This document shows positions 35,564 to 44,173 of a stretch of 64,000 bases of DNA, one piece after another. A model generated the notes under the pieces. That model had not been told where the DNA came from. It did not search any database and saw only the letters and a list, made by a program, of their open reading frames with translations. The stretch comes from Ohtaekwangia sp966211525 (GTDB lineage Bacteria; Bacteroidota; Bacteroidia; Cytophagales; Cyclobacteriaceae). The DNA lies in assembly GCA_966211525.1 (NCBI GenBank), contig CBIHOZ010000004.1, forward strand, positions 36,452 to 100,451. The letters run 5' to 3'. Position 1 is the stretch's first letter. Each line of letters opens with the position of its first letter. The translations under genes were made by a program, and so were the position numbers.

Positions 35564-36205
35564 TCAAGTGTAATAAGCGACACTGTCAAAAGCCCGAATA
35601 TACCCAACACCTACGCCTTCGAGACTAGCATTGTTATATCCATAAAAATCAATTCCATGTAAAGAGGCGGCATCATAATCATTCATAGAGTCTCCAATTA
35701 ATGCTATATTCTGAGGAATATATTTATAGGACTTCAGAATTGAATGAACCAATTCTTTTTTGGGCGTTGGAGAACCATTAATGGATTCAAAATAGTTTTT
35801 AAGTCCTAGCACATCACATAAGTATATCAATTCTGTTTGGTCAGAGCCAGACACGATATGCATTTTAAACTTTTTATGATTTCGCTTTACAAAAGCCACA
35901 GACTCATCGATCAATAAATCTCTGTTTATAAGTTCTTTCCGCATTACTTCGGAAAACTCGAAAGCCAAACTATCCACCTGTACACTGGTTATTGACTCCT
36001 TTCGAATCTGTTCGAAAAAATACTTGAACTTAACGTACCGCGACAATCCCCCATTCTGCCGATGGTATATCAATAGCTGTTCAACTTCATGTTGAGGATA
36101 CGATGACAGAACTATTTCAAAGCCTCGATCACGCACCGGCATCGAGTCCATCAACACACCATCAAAGTCCCACAGAATTACTTTATACTTTGAAAAGTTT
36201 ATCAT
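35564..36205 (-). CDS. HAD-superfamily phosphatase (probable sugar-phosphate phosphatase)
   Basis: This 213-residue HAD hydrolase has motif I WDFDGVLMDS (nucleophile Asp13, acid/base Asp15), motif II HIVSGSDQ, a lysine in PTPKKELV, and motif IV ALIGDSMNDYDAA. A helical cap lies between motifs I and II. It overlaps the CMP-sugar synthetase gene by 23 bases. In KDN and KDO pathways a HAD phosphatase acts between the synthase and the CMP transferase, so removal of phosphate from a newly made keto-acid sugar is the likely role here. Confidence 0.85.
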   Translation of the reverse strand: MINFSKYKVILWDFDGVLMDSMPVRDRGFEIVLSSYPQHEVEQLLIYHRQNGGLSRYVKFKYFFEQIRKESITSVQVDSLAFEFSEVMRKELINRDLLIDESVAFVKRNHKKFKMHIVSGSDQTELIYLCDVLGLKNYFESINGSPTPKKELVHSILKSYKYIPQNIALIGDSMNDYDAASLHGIDFYGYNNASLEGVGVGYIRAFDSVAYYT

Positions 36206-36881
36206 ATATGGCTTCGGCTATTAAGAAATCATCGATCCAGTCAATATCGAATGACTTGATCTTGTCCTGCTCGTACAAATAAGGCTTAATGCCTATTCTG
36301 TTTGACTGTTTCAGGTATATATCTCTGGAGGTAATGAACATTGCATGATTTACTTCATATAGTATAGGCAAATCTTGCGTGCGAGGCCAGCGGTTCGCGC
36401 CTGCATCGTAGTTGGCGACATTTCCATTTTGATCAAGCAAAAAGTTTTGAAGAGGCATTACACTAATGAGTGAATCATATCCCTCTTCTAGTTTAGAGAA
36501 GTACTTTTTGATACCCAAGTCATAGTCTTCCGCTTTTACAAACGGTGTTGTAGTATGTCCCCAGATAATATGGCTTTCCCTTACGATTTCTGGAACATAT
36601 TTGATAAGGTCTGTTAGCACAGTTGTGTCCGAACACAGGTGGTCAGGTCGCGGAATCACTTTGATTTTCGTCTGGTGCGAATCTATTTTATTGGCAATCT
36701 CCATCGAGAACTCGTCATTGGTCGACAGCACTACGTTAGACAGCTCCTTACATTCCATCAGCTGCCGAAGCTTTAATTCAAGAATACCTCCTGATATCCC
36801 GGCAAACGGCCGAGTATTTTTTGATTTAACACGTTGACTTCCTTTCCTGGTCGGCAGGAAAAAACATATATCTTTTTTCAT
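36183..36881 (-). CDS. Acylneuraminate/KDO-type cytidylyltransferase homolog
   Basis: This 232-residue protein matches the NeuA/KdsB-like cytidylyltransferase family: FLPTRKGSQRVKSKNTRPFAG near residues 8-28 is the nucleotide-binding loop. DEFSMEIANKI and IPRPDHLCSD follow, and WGHTTTPFVKAEDYD holds the substrate-binding region. It would activate a keto-acid sugar as a CMP derivative. It differs clearly from the second such enzyme at 44174-44860, so the operon probably makes two CMP sugars. It overlaps the aldolase-fusion gene by 4 bases and the phosphatase gene by 23. Confidence 0.88.
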   Translation of the reverse strand: MKKDICFFLPTRKGSQRVKSKNTRPFAGISGGILELKLRQLMECKELSNVVLSTNDEFSMEIANKIDSHQTKIKVIPRPDHLCSDTTVLTDLIKYVPEIVRESHIIWGHTTTPFVKAEDYDLGIKKYFSKLEEGYDSLISVMPLQNFLLDQNGNVANYDAGANRWPRTQDLPILYEVNHAMFITSRDIYLKQSNRIGIKPYLYEQDKIKSFDIDWIDDFLIAEAIYDKLFKV

Positions 36882-38419
36882 TCCAAATACGAGTAAACAG
36901 AGGTTATCGGTAAATTTTTATAGTTGGTTGGAGTAAGCGAGTTCAACGCTATATCGCAGTGCTTCCTAAACGCGTTAAATAAAAATTCATTTTCATCCGA
37001 AAGACTTTTTTCAAGTTGTGTAATTGCTTTCTCTTGGTAGCCATCATATCCTACCAGGAAAATTTCTTTTGCGTTTAACTGAAGTGCTGTTTGCAAGGCC
37101 AGCGCGGAGTGAGAATCTTTTAATGTAGCCGTAAAGTCAATATTCGAGAGTTCGAAACTTTTACCAACCAATGCTTCCGGTATATATGTACCCATCTTCC
37201 TAGGGTATGGCGGTAATACACATTGTCCCTTGAAGTTAACCAGATTCTTAAACACATTCTCAAGCCGGTGCCCTTCATTACCTACCAGGCAAAAATATTG
37301 GTCGGCTTGTGTATCTTCATAATTCGCAGCATTTTTTGAACTTGCATGAATTATGCAAATATCATTTTGCCGATTGCGTATAAACTCTTTGACGGCTATC
37401 TTATGAAGATTAGCGTTCGGTCCCCCACCTATTACTATAACTTTTGAATACTGTTTGCTGGGCTGAAAAAGAGGCAGCTTTTGATTGTCCTGCACTTTTT
37501 CTTTCTGATTATATAGAGCCCTTATGATGCTGTTGAAAGAATAAAATCTGCGTGTTACCCACTCCATTACATCTTTCTGGGGAAGCGAGTTTGCGCCGGA
37601 TACCATATAGGGAAGATTTGTTCCCCACCCATAATCCAGTTGTAGTTTTTCGAAAATATCTACAACCGCACTCAGAGCATTGAAATCTGTTTTCAATCCC
37701 TGCGATGCATTCAAGGCGGTCAGGAGTAATTCTGTTTTCAAATTACCAGCTCCTCTTCCCATACCAGTTACGGTAGCATCTATTATATCAGCACCATGCT
37801 CGAGTGCCGTCAGTGAATTGATAAGCGCAAGTTCCATGTTGTTATGTCCATGAAAACCAATCTTACACTTCGTACGCTCTTTAACAAGGTTAATTACTTC
37901 CTTTACGTCCTGCGGATATACGCCACCATAAGAATCAACCATGTAAAAATAATCGGCCACAGCATCAACCTCCTGTATTTGATTGAGGAAGTCTCCATAC
38001 TGCTTCCATTTGCTCATATACATCACATTAAAGCCCACCTCAAAACTTAATTTCTTTATCTCCTCAGCAAGCTTTAACGCACGTCCCAAACACTCTGGAT
38101 CCAGTGCGATTCTTACCATATCGATAAGCCCTTTGCACGGTTCGAGCAAATCTTTTACATGCTCCGGTCGCACATCTTTCTCATTGAGAATGATAACAAG
38201 CTTTTTATTCGATAAGGACTTTGCTTCAGAAAGTACATATATAGGGCAGTAAAAATATTCGCCTAAGTATTCTTTCATGGGATTGCTTCTGTATCCTATT
38301 TCCAAATAATCTACAGGTAATTCGTTAAAAGACTTGAAGTACGTGTGTACCAGTTCTTTGTTAAAATCCCAGTTGGTATAGTAACCTCCATCCCGAAGTG
38401 TGCAATCTAGTATCTTCAT
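36878..38419 (-). CDS. DRE-TIM (HMGL-like) aldolase fused to a DUF115-like domain
   Basis: This protein has 513 residues. Positions 1-310 form a DRE-TIM barrel aldolase: LDCTLRDGGYY (metal-site Asp10) and GFHGHNNMEL with metal ligands His190 and His192, as in HMG-CoA lyase and 4-hydroxy-2-oxovalerate aldolase. From about 325 a separate Rossmann-like domain starts with VIVIGGGPNANLHK and later has DSHSALALQTALQL and EIFLVGYDGYQ, resembling DUF115/MptE-like or CstII-like proteins. It is followed by a CMP-sugar synthetase, a HAD phosphatase and a GT29-like transferase, suggesting that it forms a 2-keto acid sugar by pyruvate aldol chemistry. The product is unknown. Confidence 0.82.
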   Translation of the reverse strand: MKILDCTLRDGGYYTNWDFNKELVHTYFKSFNELPVDYLEIGYRSNPMKEYLGEYFYCPIYVLSEAKSLSNKKLVIILNEKDVRPEHVKDLLEPCKGLIDMVRIALDPECLGRALKLAEEIKKLSFEVGFNVMYMSKWKQYGDFLNQIQEVDAVADYFYMVDSYGGVYPQDVKEVINLVKERTKCKIGFHGHNNMELALINSLTALEHGADIIDATVTGMGRGAGNLKTELLLTALNASQGLKTDFNALSAVVDIFEKLQLDYGWGTNLPYMVSGANSLPQKDVMEWVTRRFYSFNSIIRALYNQKEKVQDNQKLPLFQPSKQYSKVIVIGGGPNANLHKIAVKEFIRNRQNDICIIHASSKNAANYEDTQADQYFCLVGNEGHRLENVFKNLVNFKGQCVLPPYPRKMGTYIPEALVGKSFELSNIDFTATLKDSHSALALQTALQLNAKEIFLVGYDGYQEKAITQLEKSLSDENEFLFNAFRKHCDIALNSLTPTNYKNLPITSVYSYLE

Positions 38420-38438
38420 TTAAAAAATAATTTAGATT

Positions 38439-39299
38439 CTAATAACCTCTAAAACCTATTTTTATCAACGGCCATAATCTATCTTTAAAAGAGTTCCTTT
38501 TAAAATCCGATGCATATAAAATTACAAGAAAAAGAAAGTACAATCGAGAATATAAAAATCCGTACTCGCTATTTAAATAATGTCTTAGATTCGGGAAATA
38601 AAATTTAGTCTTCTTCGAAAAAGCATCGTTTGCTGAGTAGGATTTCCCTTGATAGTGCACTACCTCCCCTTCCGGAAAATACAACGTGTTGAGATTATTT
38701 CTTTTGAAATCACGACACCATTTAATATCCTCACAATACATAAAATAATCCTGGTTCAAAGCAAAATCTTTAAAATGAGTTAAATCCTTTCTCCTGAACA
38801 TAAAGAAGGCTCCGCTAACCCAATCAACCACCTGGACTTTATCAAAATGAACGGGATCCGGCTTTACTCTAAATAGACGTTTAAGAAGATCCGAAATAGT
38901 TGGAAAGTTAAAAAAAGATCGCTGCCAACTAAAATCAGCATTTAGAAGTTTACAACCAACTACTCCGATTTCATCTCTAGAGCACAATTTTTTGTAACTC
39001 AGTGAAATGGCATCATTAATCAACGAAGTATCATTATTTAAGAGTAGTATAGTCTCGCCAGTAGATGCTTTTATTCCTATATTATTAGCTTTGGCAAAGC
39101 CTACATTGCTTTCGTTTCTAATGATTCGAAGCCCTGAAGAGACAAATCCAAATGCATCAGCATCAAAATATTGACTCGCATTGTCAACGATAACAATTTC
39201 CAAGGACACGTCTTTAGTTTTTTCCAACACTGACCTTACACACTGGAGAGTAAAGTCAAAAGTGTTGTAATTAATGATTATTACCGAAACATCTACCAT
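38439..39299 (-). CDS. Glycosyltransferase family 2 (rhamnosyltransferase-like)
   Basis: This 286-residue GT-A enzyme starts MVDVSVIIINYN and has VIVDNASQ, the NVGFAKANNIG stretch, the DxD-like LLLNNDTSL, and a conserved WVSGAFFMFRR segment followed by the acidic EDIKWCRDF near 195. The pattern fits the rhamnosyltransferase-like GT2 group. The frame begins at a TTG (39308), but the ATG at 39299 avoids overlap with the upstream gene. The gene is visibly AT-rich, like its upstream neighbours. Confidence 0.88.
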   Translation of the reverse strand: MVDVSVIIINYNTFDFTLQCVRSVLEKTKDVSLEIVIVDNASQYFDADAFGFVSSGLRIIRNESNVGFAKANNIGIKASTGETILLLNNDTSLINDAISLSYKKLCSRDEIGVVGCKLLNADFSWQRSFFNFPTISDLLKRLFRVKPDPVHFDKVQVVDWVSGAFFMFRRKDLTHFKDFALNQDYFMYCEDIKWCRDFKRNNLNTLYFPEGEVVHYQGKSYSANDAFSKKTKFYFPNLRHYLNSEYGFLYSRLYFLFLVILYASDFKRNSFKDRLWPLIKIGFRGY

Positions 39300-39300
39300 C

Positions 39301-40323
39301 CTAGGCAAGATAATATGGTTTAAAATCCAAACTTGCCACTTTCATTATACTGCAATTAGGATCAATTAACTTAGTCAAAATAAATAGTCTCAGTCCAAAT
39401 TGATAAGCATATATAGCTGTGCTACTGTTAAATGAGTAAACTGTTGGCCGATATTTTAAGAAGATTAACTCTAATGGATCTTCTTCGGCTACTTCGATAA
39501 AACCCATGCCAGGCTCGTATAATGAAAGCAATTTCTTCGTTTCAATCCGAACCTCTTTGCTATCTGATGGATGAAACTTAAAGTGAAGTTTGGTTACTCC
39601 CATTTCCTTAATCCGGCTCAAGACTAGTTTCATCTTCTCAACATAAACGTTAATTTCCATTTTATAAGGATATACATCAACAAATGGAGCTAAAACTAAA
39701 ATGTGACATATGTTATTTGATTTTGGAGTGTTCCTAATTACTTTACTTATATCCAGTTTATGGGCATTTGGTTCAAACGGAAATGCTTCTGCTCCTAGTT
39801 TATAAATTGAAGTATACCATGATGGGAAATTATTAACTCCTAATAGCCGATTGAAATGAATCTCGACAAATGATAATTTCGTTCGTCCATGGAAGCTAAC
39901 GGAATTTAAATGATCTATAATTTCTTGGTACTTCAGATATGATAGAGTACCTTCCTCAATATAATTTAATGCTACACACCTACGATCACTGCAAATGACT
40001 TTCAAGCCAGTAGGTACCAAATGAGGAACATATAATTGGAAATCTCTTTCTTTAACAATGGCGGAAAACCACTTCTTAAAGCGATAAATCTGAAAAGGCG
40101 AGTACAGTATTTGTTTCCAAGTCTCTAATAATATCTTCTTGCATGGTGTGAACTTACTTTTCAATAACGGATCTAGAGAGTGCTTGAAATTTCTTCCAAA
40201 TAAAATTACGACATCATCAGTATTTATCTCATTTTCCTTGATGATCAACTCAATTACAAGCTGGGTTATCCACGAGTGCGAATAAAATATATGAAGAGGC
40301 TTTTTACTTTTTATTGAGTTCAT
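39301..40323 (-). CDS. Putative GT-B transferase resembling bacterial sialyltransferases (GT52/GT38-like)
   Basis: In these 340 residues three short motifs match those shared by bacterial GT-B sialyltransferases. An acid-acid-Gly motif lies in NYIEEGTLSYL (Glu123, Glu124, Gly125), an HP motif in FKFHPSDS (His251, Pro252), and a Ser-Ser pair in YSFNSSTAIYAY (300-301). There is no membrane segment. Two CMP-sugar synthetases in the operon make a sialic-acid-like donor plausible. Overall similarity to characterised families cannot be judged by eye, so the assignment is tentative. The gene is AT-rich. Confidence 0.6.
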   Translation of the reverse strand: MNSIKSKKPLHIFYSHSWITQLVIELIIKENEINTDDVVILFGRNFKHSLDPLLKSKFTPCKKILLETWKQILYSPFQIYRFKKWFSAIVKERDFQLYVPHLVPTGLKVICSDRRCVALNYIEEGTLSYLKYQEIIDHLNSVSFHGRTKLSFVEIHFNRLLGVNNFPSWYTSIYKLGAEAFPFEPNAHKLDISKVIRNTPKSNNICHILVLAPFVDVYPYKMEINVYVEKMKLVLSRIKEMGVTKLHFKFHPSDSKEVRIETKKLLSLYEPGMGFIEVAEEDPLELIFLKYRPTVYSFNSSTAIYAYQFGLRLFILTKLIDPNCSIMKVASLDFKPYYLA

Positions 40324-40377
40324 ATTACAAAGTATTAGCTAGACCCACTTGATCACCATATAAACATCGGCAATAGT

Positions 40378-41451
40378 TCAGTACATTAAAATTTTCTCCC
40401 AACTGCTCATAACCTTTTCCTGCGTGAACCTGTCCAACCCCTTTGTAACATTACTTTTCAAGTGCATATACAAATCCTTGTTTTCAAGAAACTCTGTCAT
40501 GGCTAATCCCAATTTTTCATAGTCTCCTACAGGAAACAAATAGCCGTTATCACCATGAAAAATTATCTCCTTAGGGCCGGTCTTAGCCAGTGATGAAATC
40601 ACTGGCGTACCCAATGACAATGCCTCTACTACTACATTAGGGAACCCTTCGCGAAGCGATGCGTTTATCAGCGCTATCGCGTTACTCATATAGGGATGTG
40701 GATCACCTATAAATCCTTTTAATATAACACAATGAGTTAGCCCGAGCTTTTTAATGAGTACTTTCAAATGAAGCATCTCTGAACCATCTCCTAGGATAAC
40801 TAAATCCGCTTTTTCAAAAATCCTGAATCGATGGTAAGCCTCGATAACTTGCGCTACATTTTTTTGCCGACTAAGTCGGGATACTATAATAAAGTAGGGG
40901 CGACTCCAAAGTATATTTTTTGCTACATCATTGTCCTTTCTAGGTAGCGGAATAGGATTGTAAATAGTTACCAATTTATTCTTGTTCAGAAAAAAACGTT
41001 TAACGTCTTCTTTCAATTCTTCTGAAGGGCAAACCACATATTTAACCCAAGGCATGTTATAGAAAAACCAGAATTGCCACTGTTTATATTTTTTATAACC
41101 AATCAACGGATAAATGTCAAACCGTGTCACGGTATGTCTGAAAAAAACAGATGCCGCAAGCAGACTGCCGATTCTAGACATTGCAATTAATCGTTTAGGC
41201 CGGATTGCTTTAACAAGCTGTCTTACTTTGAAAACGACATAAAATGCACTAAGTATCTTGCTGGTGTATCGCTTGTGATCTACATGAACAATATTTACCC
41301 TGGGATCCAAATCAAAAGCAATGCTGCGTATGAACAGAGCAATTGTAACTGCATGGCCTTGACTAACCAAATGATTAGCAAGTATAGCAGTATTCCGTTC
41401 AGCACCGCCTTTCTTTAAGGAACCTATCAATAGAAGATAATTAAGTCTCAT
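40378..41451 (-). CDS. Glycosyltransferase family 4
   Basis: This 357-residue GT4 enzyme has IGSLKKGGAERNTAILANHL near the start, FIIVSRLSRQKNVAQVI and LREGFPNVVVEALSLGTPVIS, keeping both glutamates of E-x7-E. The ATG at 41451 shares one base with the upstream stop (TGATG), so the genes are coupled; the TTG three bases earlier is unnecessary. Its sequence resembles transferases of capsule and N-glycan loci. Specificity is unknown. Confidence 0.88.
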   Translation of the reverse strand: MRLNYLLLIGSLKKGGAERNTAILANHLVSQGHAVTIALFIRSIAFDLDPRVNIVHVDHKRYTSKILSAFYVVFKVRQLVKAIRPKRLIAMSRIGSLLAASVFFRHTVTRFDIYPLIGYKKYKQWQFWFFYNMPWVKYVVCPSEELKEDVKRFFLNKNKLVTIYNPIPLPRKDNDVAKNILWSRPYFIIVSRLSRQKNVAQVIEAYHRFRIFEKADLVILGDGSEMLHLKVLIKKLGLTHCVILKGFIGDPHPYMSNAIALINASLREGFPNVVVEALSLGTPVISSLAKTGPKEIIFHGDNGYLFPVGDYEKLGLAMTEFLENKDLYMHLKSNVTKGLDRFTQEKVMSSWEKILMY

Positions 41452-42323
41452 CAATTGTAAGTCGGTAAGAATTTACTGAGTAGCGAGGAACTGTTATAAA
41501 CAACCAGACGTGTTTTTTCAGAGATTTTGTGTTTACTGATATTCATGATCAAATCCTCCACAATAAGTTCTCCATAAGCTTTGTTATTGGTTTTGTGAAC
41601 TGAGTTATTACTGAATACTTTGTTATTTTCTTCAACCAATGAAGACACGATCTCATGAGGAACTAAGGGGTTTTTCAGAAATGCTTGATCATAAAAATAA
41701 TCAGAATGCATTAGATCAATGCCGCAGATAATGATCCGTTTATATCTCATTTTGATTCCTAAAAAAAGAAGGGCAATTATTGAAGCTCTTTTGCCAAAGT
41801 TGACAGATTGGAACATTCTATGTCTGTAAAAAAAATCAATTATCGATAATGATGATTTAAAATAGTTGAGGGAAGATCCAGGTACAGAGAAAAAATCTAT
41901 AAAATACCCCACATCAAGCACCCGATCACGTAAAGTGATGTCTCCATAAAAACTTAAATCTTTATATGCAATCAGAGACGATTTATACTGTTGCTCCGTT
42001 AGTAGAAATAGCTCTTTAAAAACATTATATCGACCTTTATCCCTTGGCGTTTCGAAAAAATAAAAATTAGGTATAAATGAATGTACCGGCCAAAAGTTAA
42101 AACCTATACTATCGTAAGATGCAAATTCTTCCCAATGCTCTCTTGTAATTTCATTTATGGATTTTCCACTCCCAAGTATAACCAATGTATCCGATTTCTT
42201 TCGTCTAAGCAATTCGTCCCAAGCGACAGTTCTACTTCGTTCAATTTTACGAGAGTTAACCTTTATTAACTTCCAAAATAGTTTATAAACGAAGTAGTAT
42301 ATATATACAATGTGTTTAATCAT
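41451..42323 (-). CDS. CstII/DUF115-like putative glycosyltransferase
   Basis: This 290-residue protein begins with a short hydrophobic or amphipathic segment (MIKHIVYIYYFVYKLFW). It then has TLVILGSGKSINEI near residues 46-59, the nucleotide-binding start seen in GT42 (CstI/CstII) and DUF115 proteins, and later RIIICGIDLMHSDYFY, matching their second motif. GT42 enzymes move sialic acids from CMP donors. The frame begins upstream with a TTG at 42350, but the ATG at 42323 avoids overlap with the ABC gene. Function is inferred from the motifs and the CMP-sugar context. Confidence 0.62.
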   Translation of the reverse strand: MIKHIVYIYYFVYKLFWKLIKVNSRKIERSRTVAWDELLRRKKSDTLVILGSGKSINEITREHWEEFASYDSIGFNFWPVHSFIPNFYFFETPRDKGRYNVFKELFLLTEQQYKSSLIAYKDLSFYGDITLRDRVLDVGYFIDFFSVPGSSLNYFKSSLSIIDFFYRHRMFQSVNFGKRASIIALLFLGIKMRYKRIIICGIDLMHSDYFYDQAFLKNPLVPHEIVSSLVEENNKVFSNNSVHKTNNKAYGELIVEDLIMNISKHKISEKTRLVVYNSSSLLSKFLPTYN

Positions 42324-42330
42324 TTTTGAA

Positions 42331-44172
42331 TCAGAATTGTTGCAGTTCAACCATTTTCCTAAATCTCTTTGAATGCACCTTCAAATCATCAAAATTGCCA
42401 ACATCTTCTATTATACCTTTATTGAGATAGATAATCTTATCAGCATTCTTAACTGTTGATAATCTGTGAGCAATGATAATGATTGTAAATTGTCCCTTGA
42501 GTCGATCTATGTTTTCCTGAATACTTCGCTCCGTCTCCGAATCAAGAGCAGAGGTTGCTTCATCCATAAATAGAAAGTCAACATCTTTGTATAATTCACG
42601 AGCAATAGAGATGCGTTGTTTCTGTCCTCCACTTACCATAATCCCGTTGTTTCCTAGCTGCGCCTTCTCTTTATCCGGCAAGCTCATCACGAAATCATAT
42701 ATAGACGCCATTTTCATCGCCCGTTCAAATCGTTGAATATTAGCTGGCGTTGGTGTATCCCAAAATGTTATGTTGTTGAATACAGTATCGTTGAAAATAA
42801 CAGGCTCTTGCGTGATATACCCTATCCTTTTTTGAAATGATACCATATCAATGGTCTGGCTGTCTTTACCATCAATAAAGAACATTCCTTTTTCGCTATC
42901 CAGCAATCCACTCAATACGTTCATCAACGTTGTTTTACCTGAACCGCTTTCACCCACCAAAGCAACAGTTTCATTTCTTCGGATTTCCAGCGAGATATCA
43001 CGAAGTATAGAATCGTTTCCATACGAGAACGATAAATTTTTCAACTGAAGTGATTTCTGAAATGTCCCAACCTGTTCAGTCCCCCGTTCTTCCTGCTGCG
43101 ATCGAAGTTCGTTCGTAAACTCAGACATGTTTTCCAAAGAACCAGAAACTGACAAAAACGTATTCCAGTAATTCTGAAGCGCCATTAAAAAGGTGAGCGA
43201 TCTGTAAAAAAACAATAAACTCAGAATGATCAATCCCAGGCTCTGAGAGAAAAATTTTACTTGAACCAGAATCACCGACACAACAACCAGCATAACAATA
43301 GGCTCTCTCATGGCAGCAAGAAATGTAGACATTACCCCGATTCTCCTTTGTGCAGCTTCTATCCTAAGAATGATTCGCTTTAACTTATCACCAAACTCGT
43401 GTATCAATCCAGTTGCCTTCAGGTATTTGAAGTTTGCAACCTTCTGAATCAATAACCCTTGAAAACTGTGCGACTCTTTTGTCAGCTCGCGGGATAAAGC
43501 TTTTGTTATTTGGTATATCTTTTTGAAAATAAGGTTGGTAAGTGCCCCACCAACGGCTACGAGAATTGCAAACTGTGGATTTACCATAAACGCCATAAAG
43601 ATGTATACTGCAACCAATACTCCATATTGAAAGGATGTGAAATAAGACCGGTAGGCCTGCAATACTTTCTCTACTTCTCCACTAAACGTATTCTGAATTC
43701 TTCCGGAATCACTTCCAACAAATGCCTTATATCTGAACCCTGAAAGTAGCGTGATGTTTGAAAATCGAATTGTTCTTATAAACCGTTGTTGCAAGAGTAC
43801 TTTATAATACCCTTCGGCAAATTTCATTAATCCTTTCATAGCAAAAAAAGTAAGGATTACAAGCAGAACAGTTTGAAGCGTGAGACTAAAGCCCAACCAA
43901 CTCAAGCCATCCACCAGAAAAGACAAGTTGCCCATTTGTTCAGACTGTATAGGAGCACCACTATTATCTACCATCTGTAGCAGCGGGAGAAACATGGCCA
44001 AACCAAAACCGTCCAGAACACCTACTGCTAAACTGAGCCCGACTGAAACAAAAATCCTATAGCCGAGATAATTATAGAAATAGTAGAAGTCTTCAAATTG
44101 CTTCGCAATTAATTGCTTTAACCTATTCACAGATCCAGAATTTATACAAATTAATACCTCCAGGGATTTCAT
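42331..44172 (-). CDS. ABC-type lipid-linked oligosaccharide flippase (PglK/MsbA-like)
   Basis: This 613-residue half-transporter has a membrane domain of about six helices (40-340) fused to a nucleotide-binding domain with Walker A GESGSGKT (407-414), signature VSGGQKQRIS and Walker B FLFMDEATSALD. This is the PglK/MsbA layout. In a locus with PglC-F-like genes it probably flips the lipid-linked glycan or repeat unit across the inner membrane, since no Wzx is seen in the window. It follows the LegF-like gene after one base. Confidence 0.88.
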   Translation of the reverse strand: MKSLEVLICINSGSVNRLKQLIAKQFEDFYYFYNYLGYRIFVSVGLSLAVGVLDGFGLAMFLPLLQMVDNSGAPIQSEQMGNLSFLVDGLSWLGFSLTLQTVLLVILTFFAMKGLMKFAEGYYKVLLQQRFIRTIRFSNITLLSGFRYKAFVGSDSGRIQNTFSGEVEKVLQAYRSYFTSFQYGVLVAVYIFMAFMVNPQFAILVAVGGALTNLIFKKIYQITKALSRELTKESHSFQGLLIQKVANFKYLKATGLIHEFGDKLKRIILRIEAAQRRIGVMSTFLAAMREPIVMLVVVSVILVQVKFFSQSLGLIILSLLFFYRSLTFLMALQNYWNTFLSVSGSLENMSEFTNELRSQQEERGTEQVGTFQKSLQLKNLSFSYGNDSILRDISLEIRRNETVALVGESGSGKTTLMNVLSGLLDSEKGMFFIDGKDSQTIDMVSFQKRIGYITQEPVIFNDTVFNNITFWDTPTPANIQRFERAMKMASIYDFVMSLPDKEKAQLGNNGIMVSGGQKQRISIARELYKDVDFLFMDEATSALDSETERSIQENIDRLKGQFTIIIIAHRLSTVKNADKIIYLNKGIIEDVGNFDDLKVHSKRFRKMVELQQF

Positions 44173-44173
44173 T

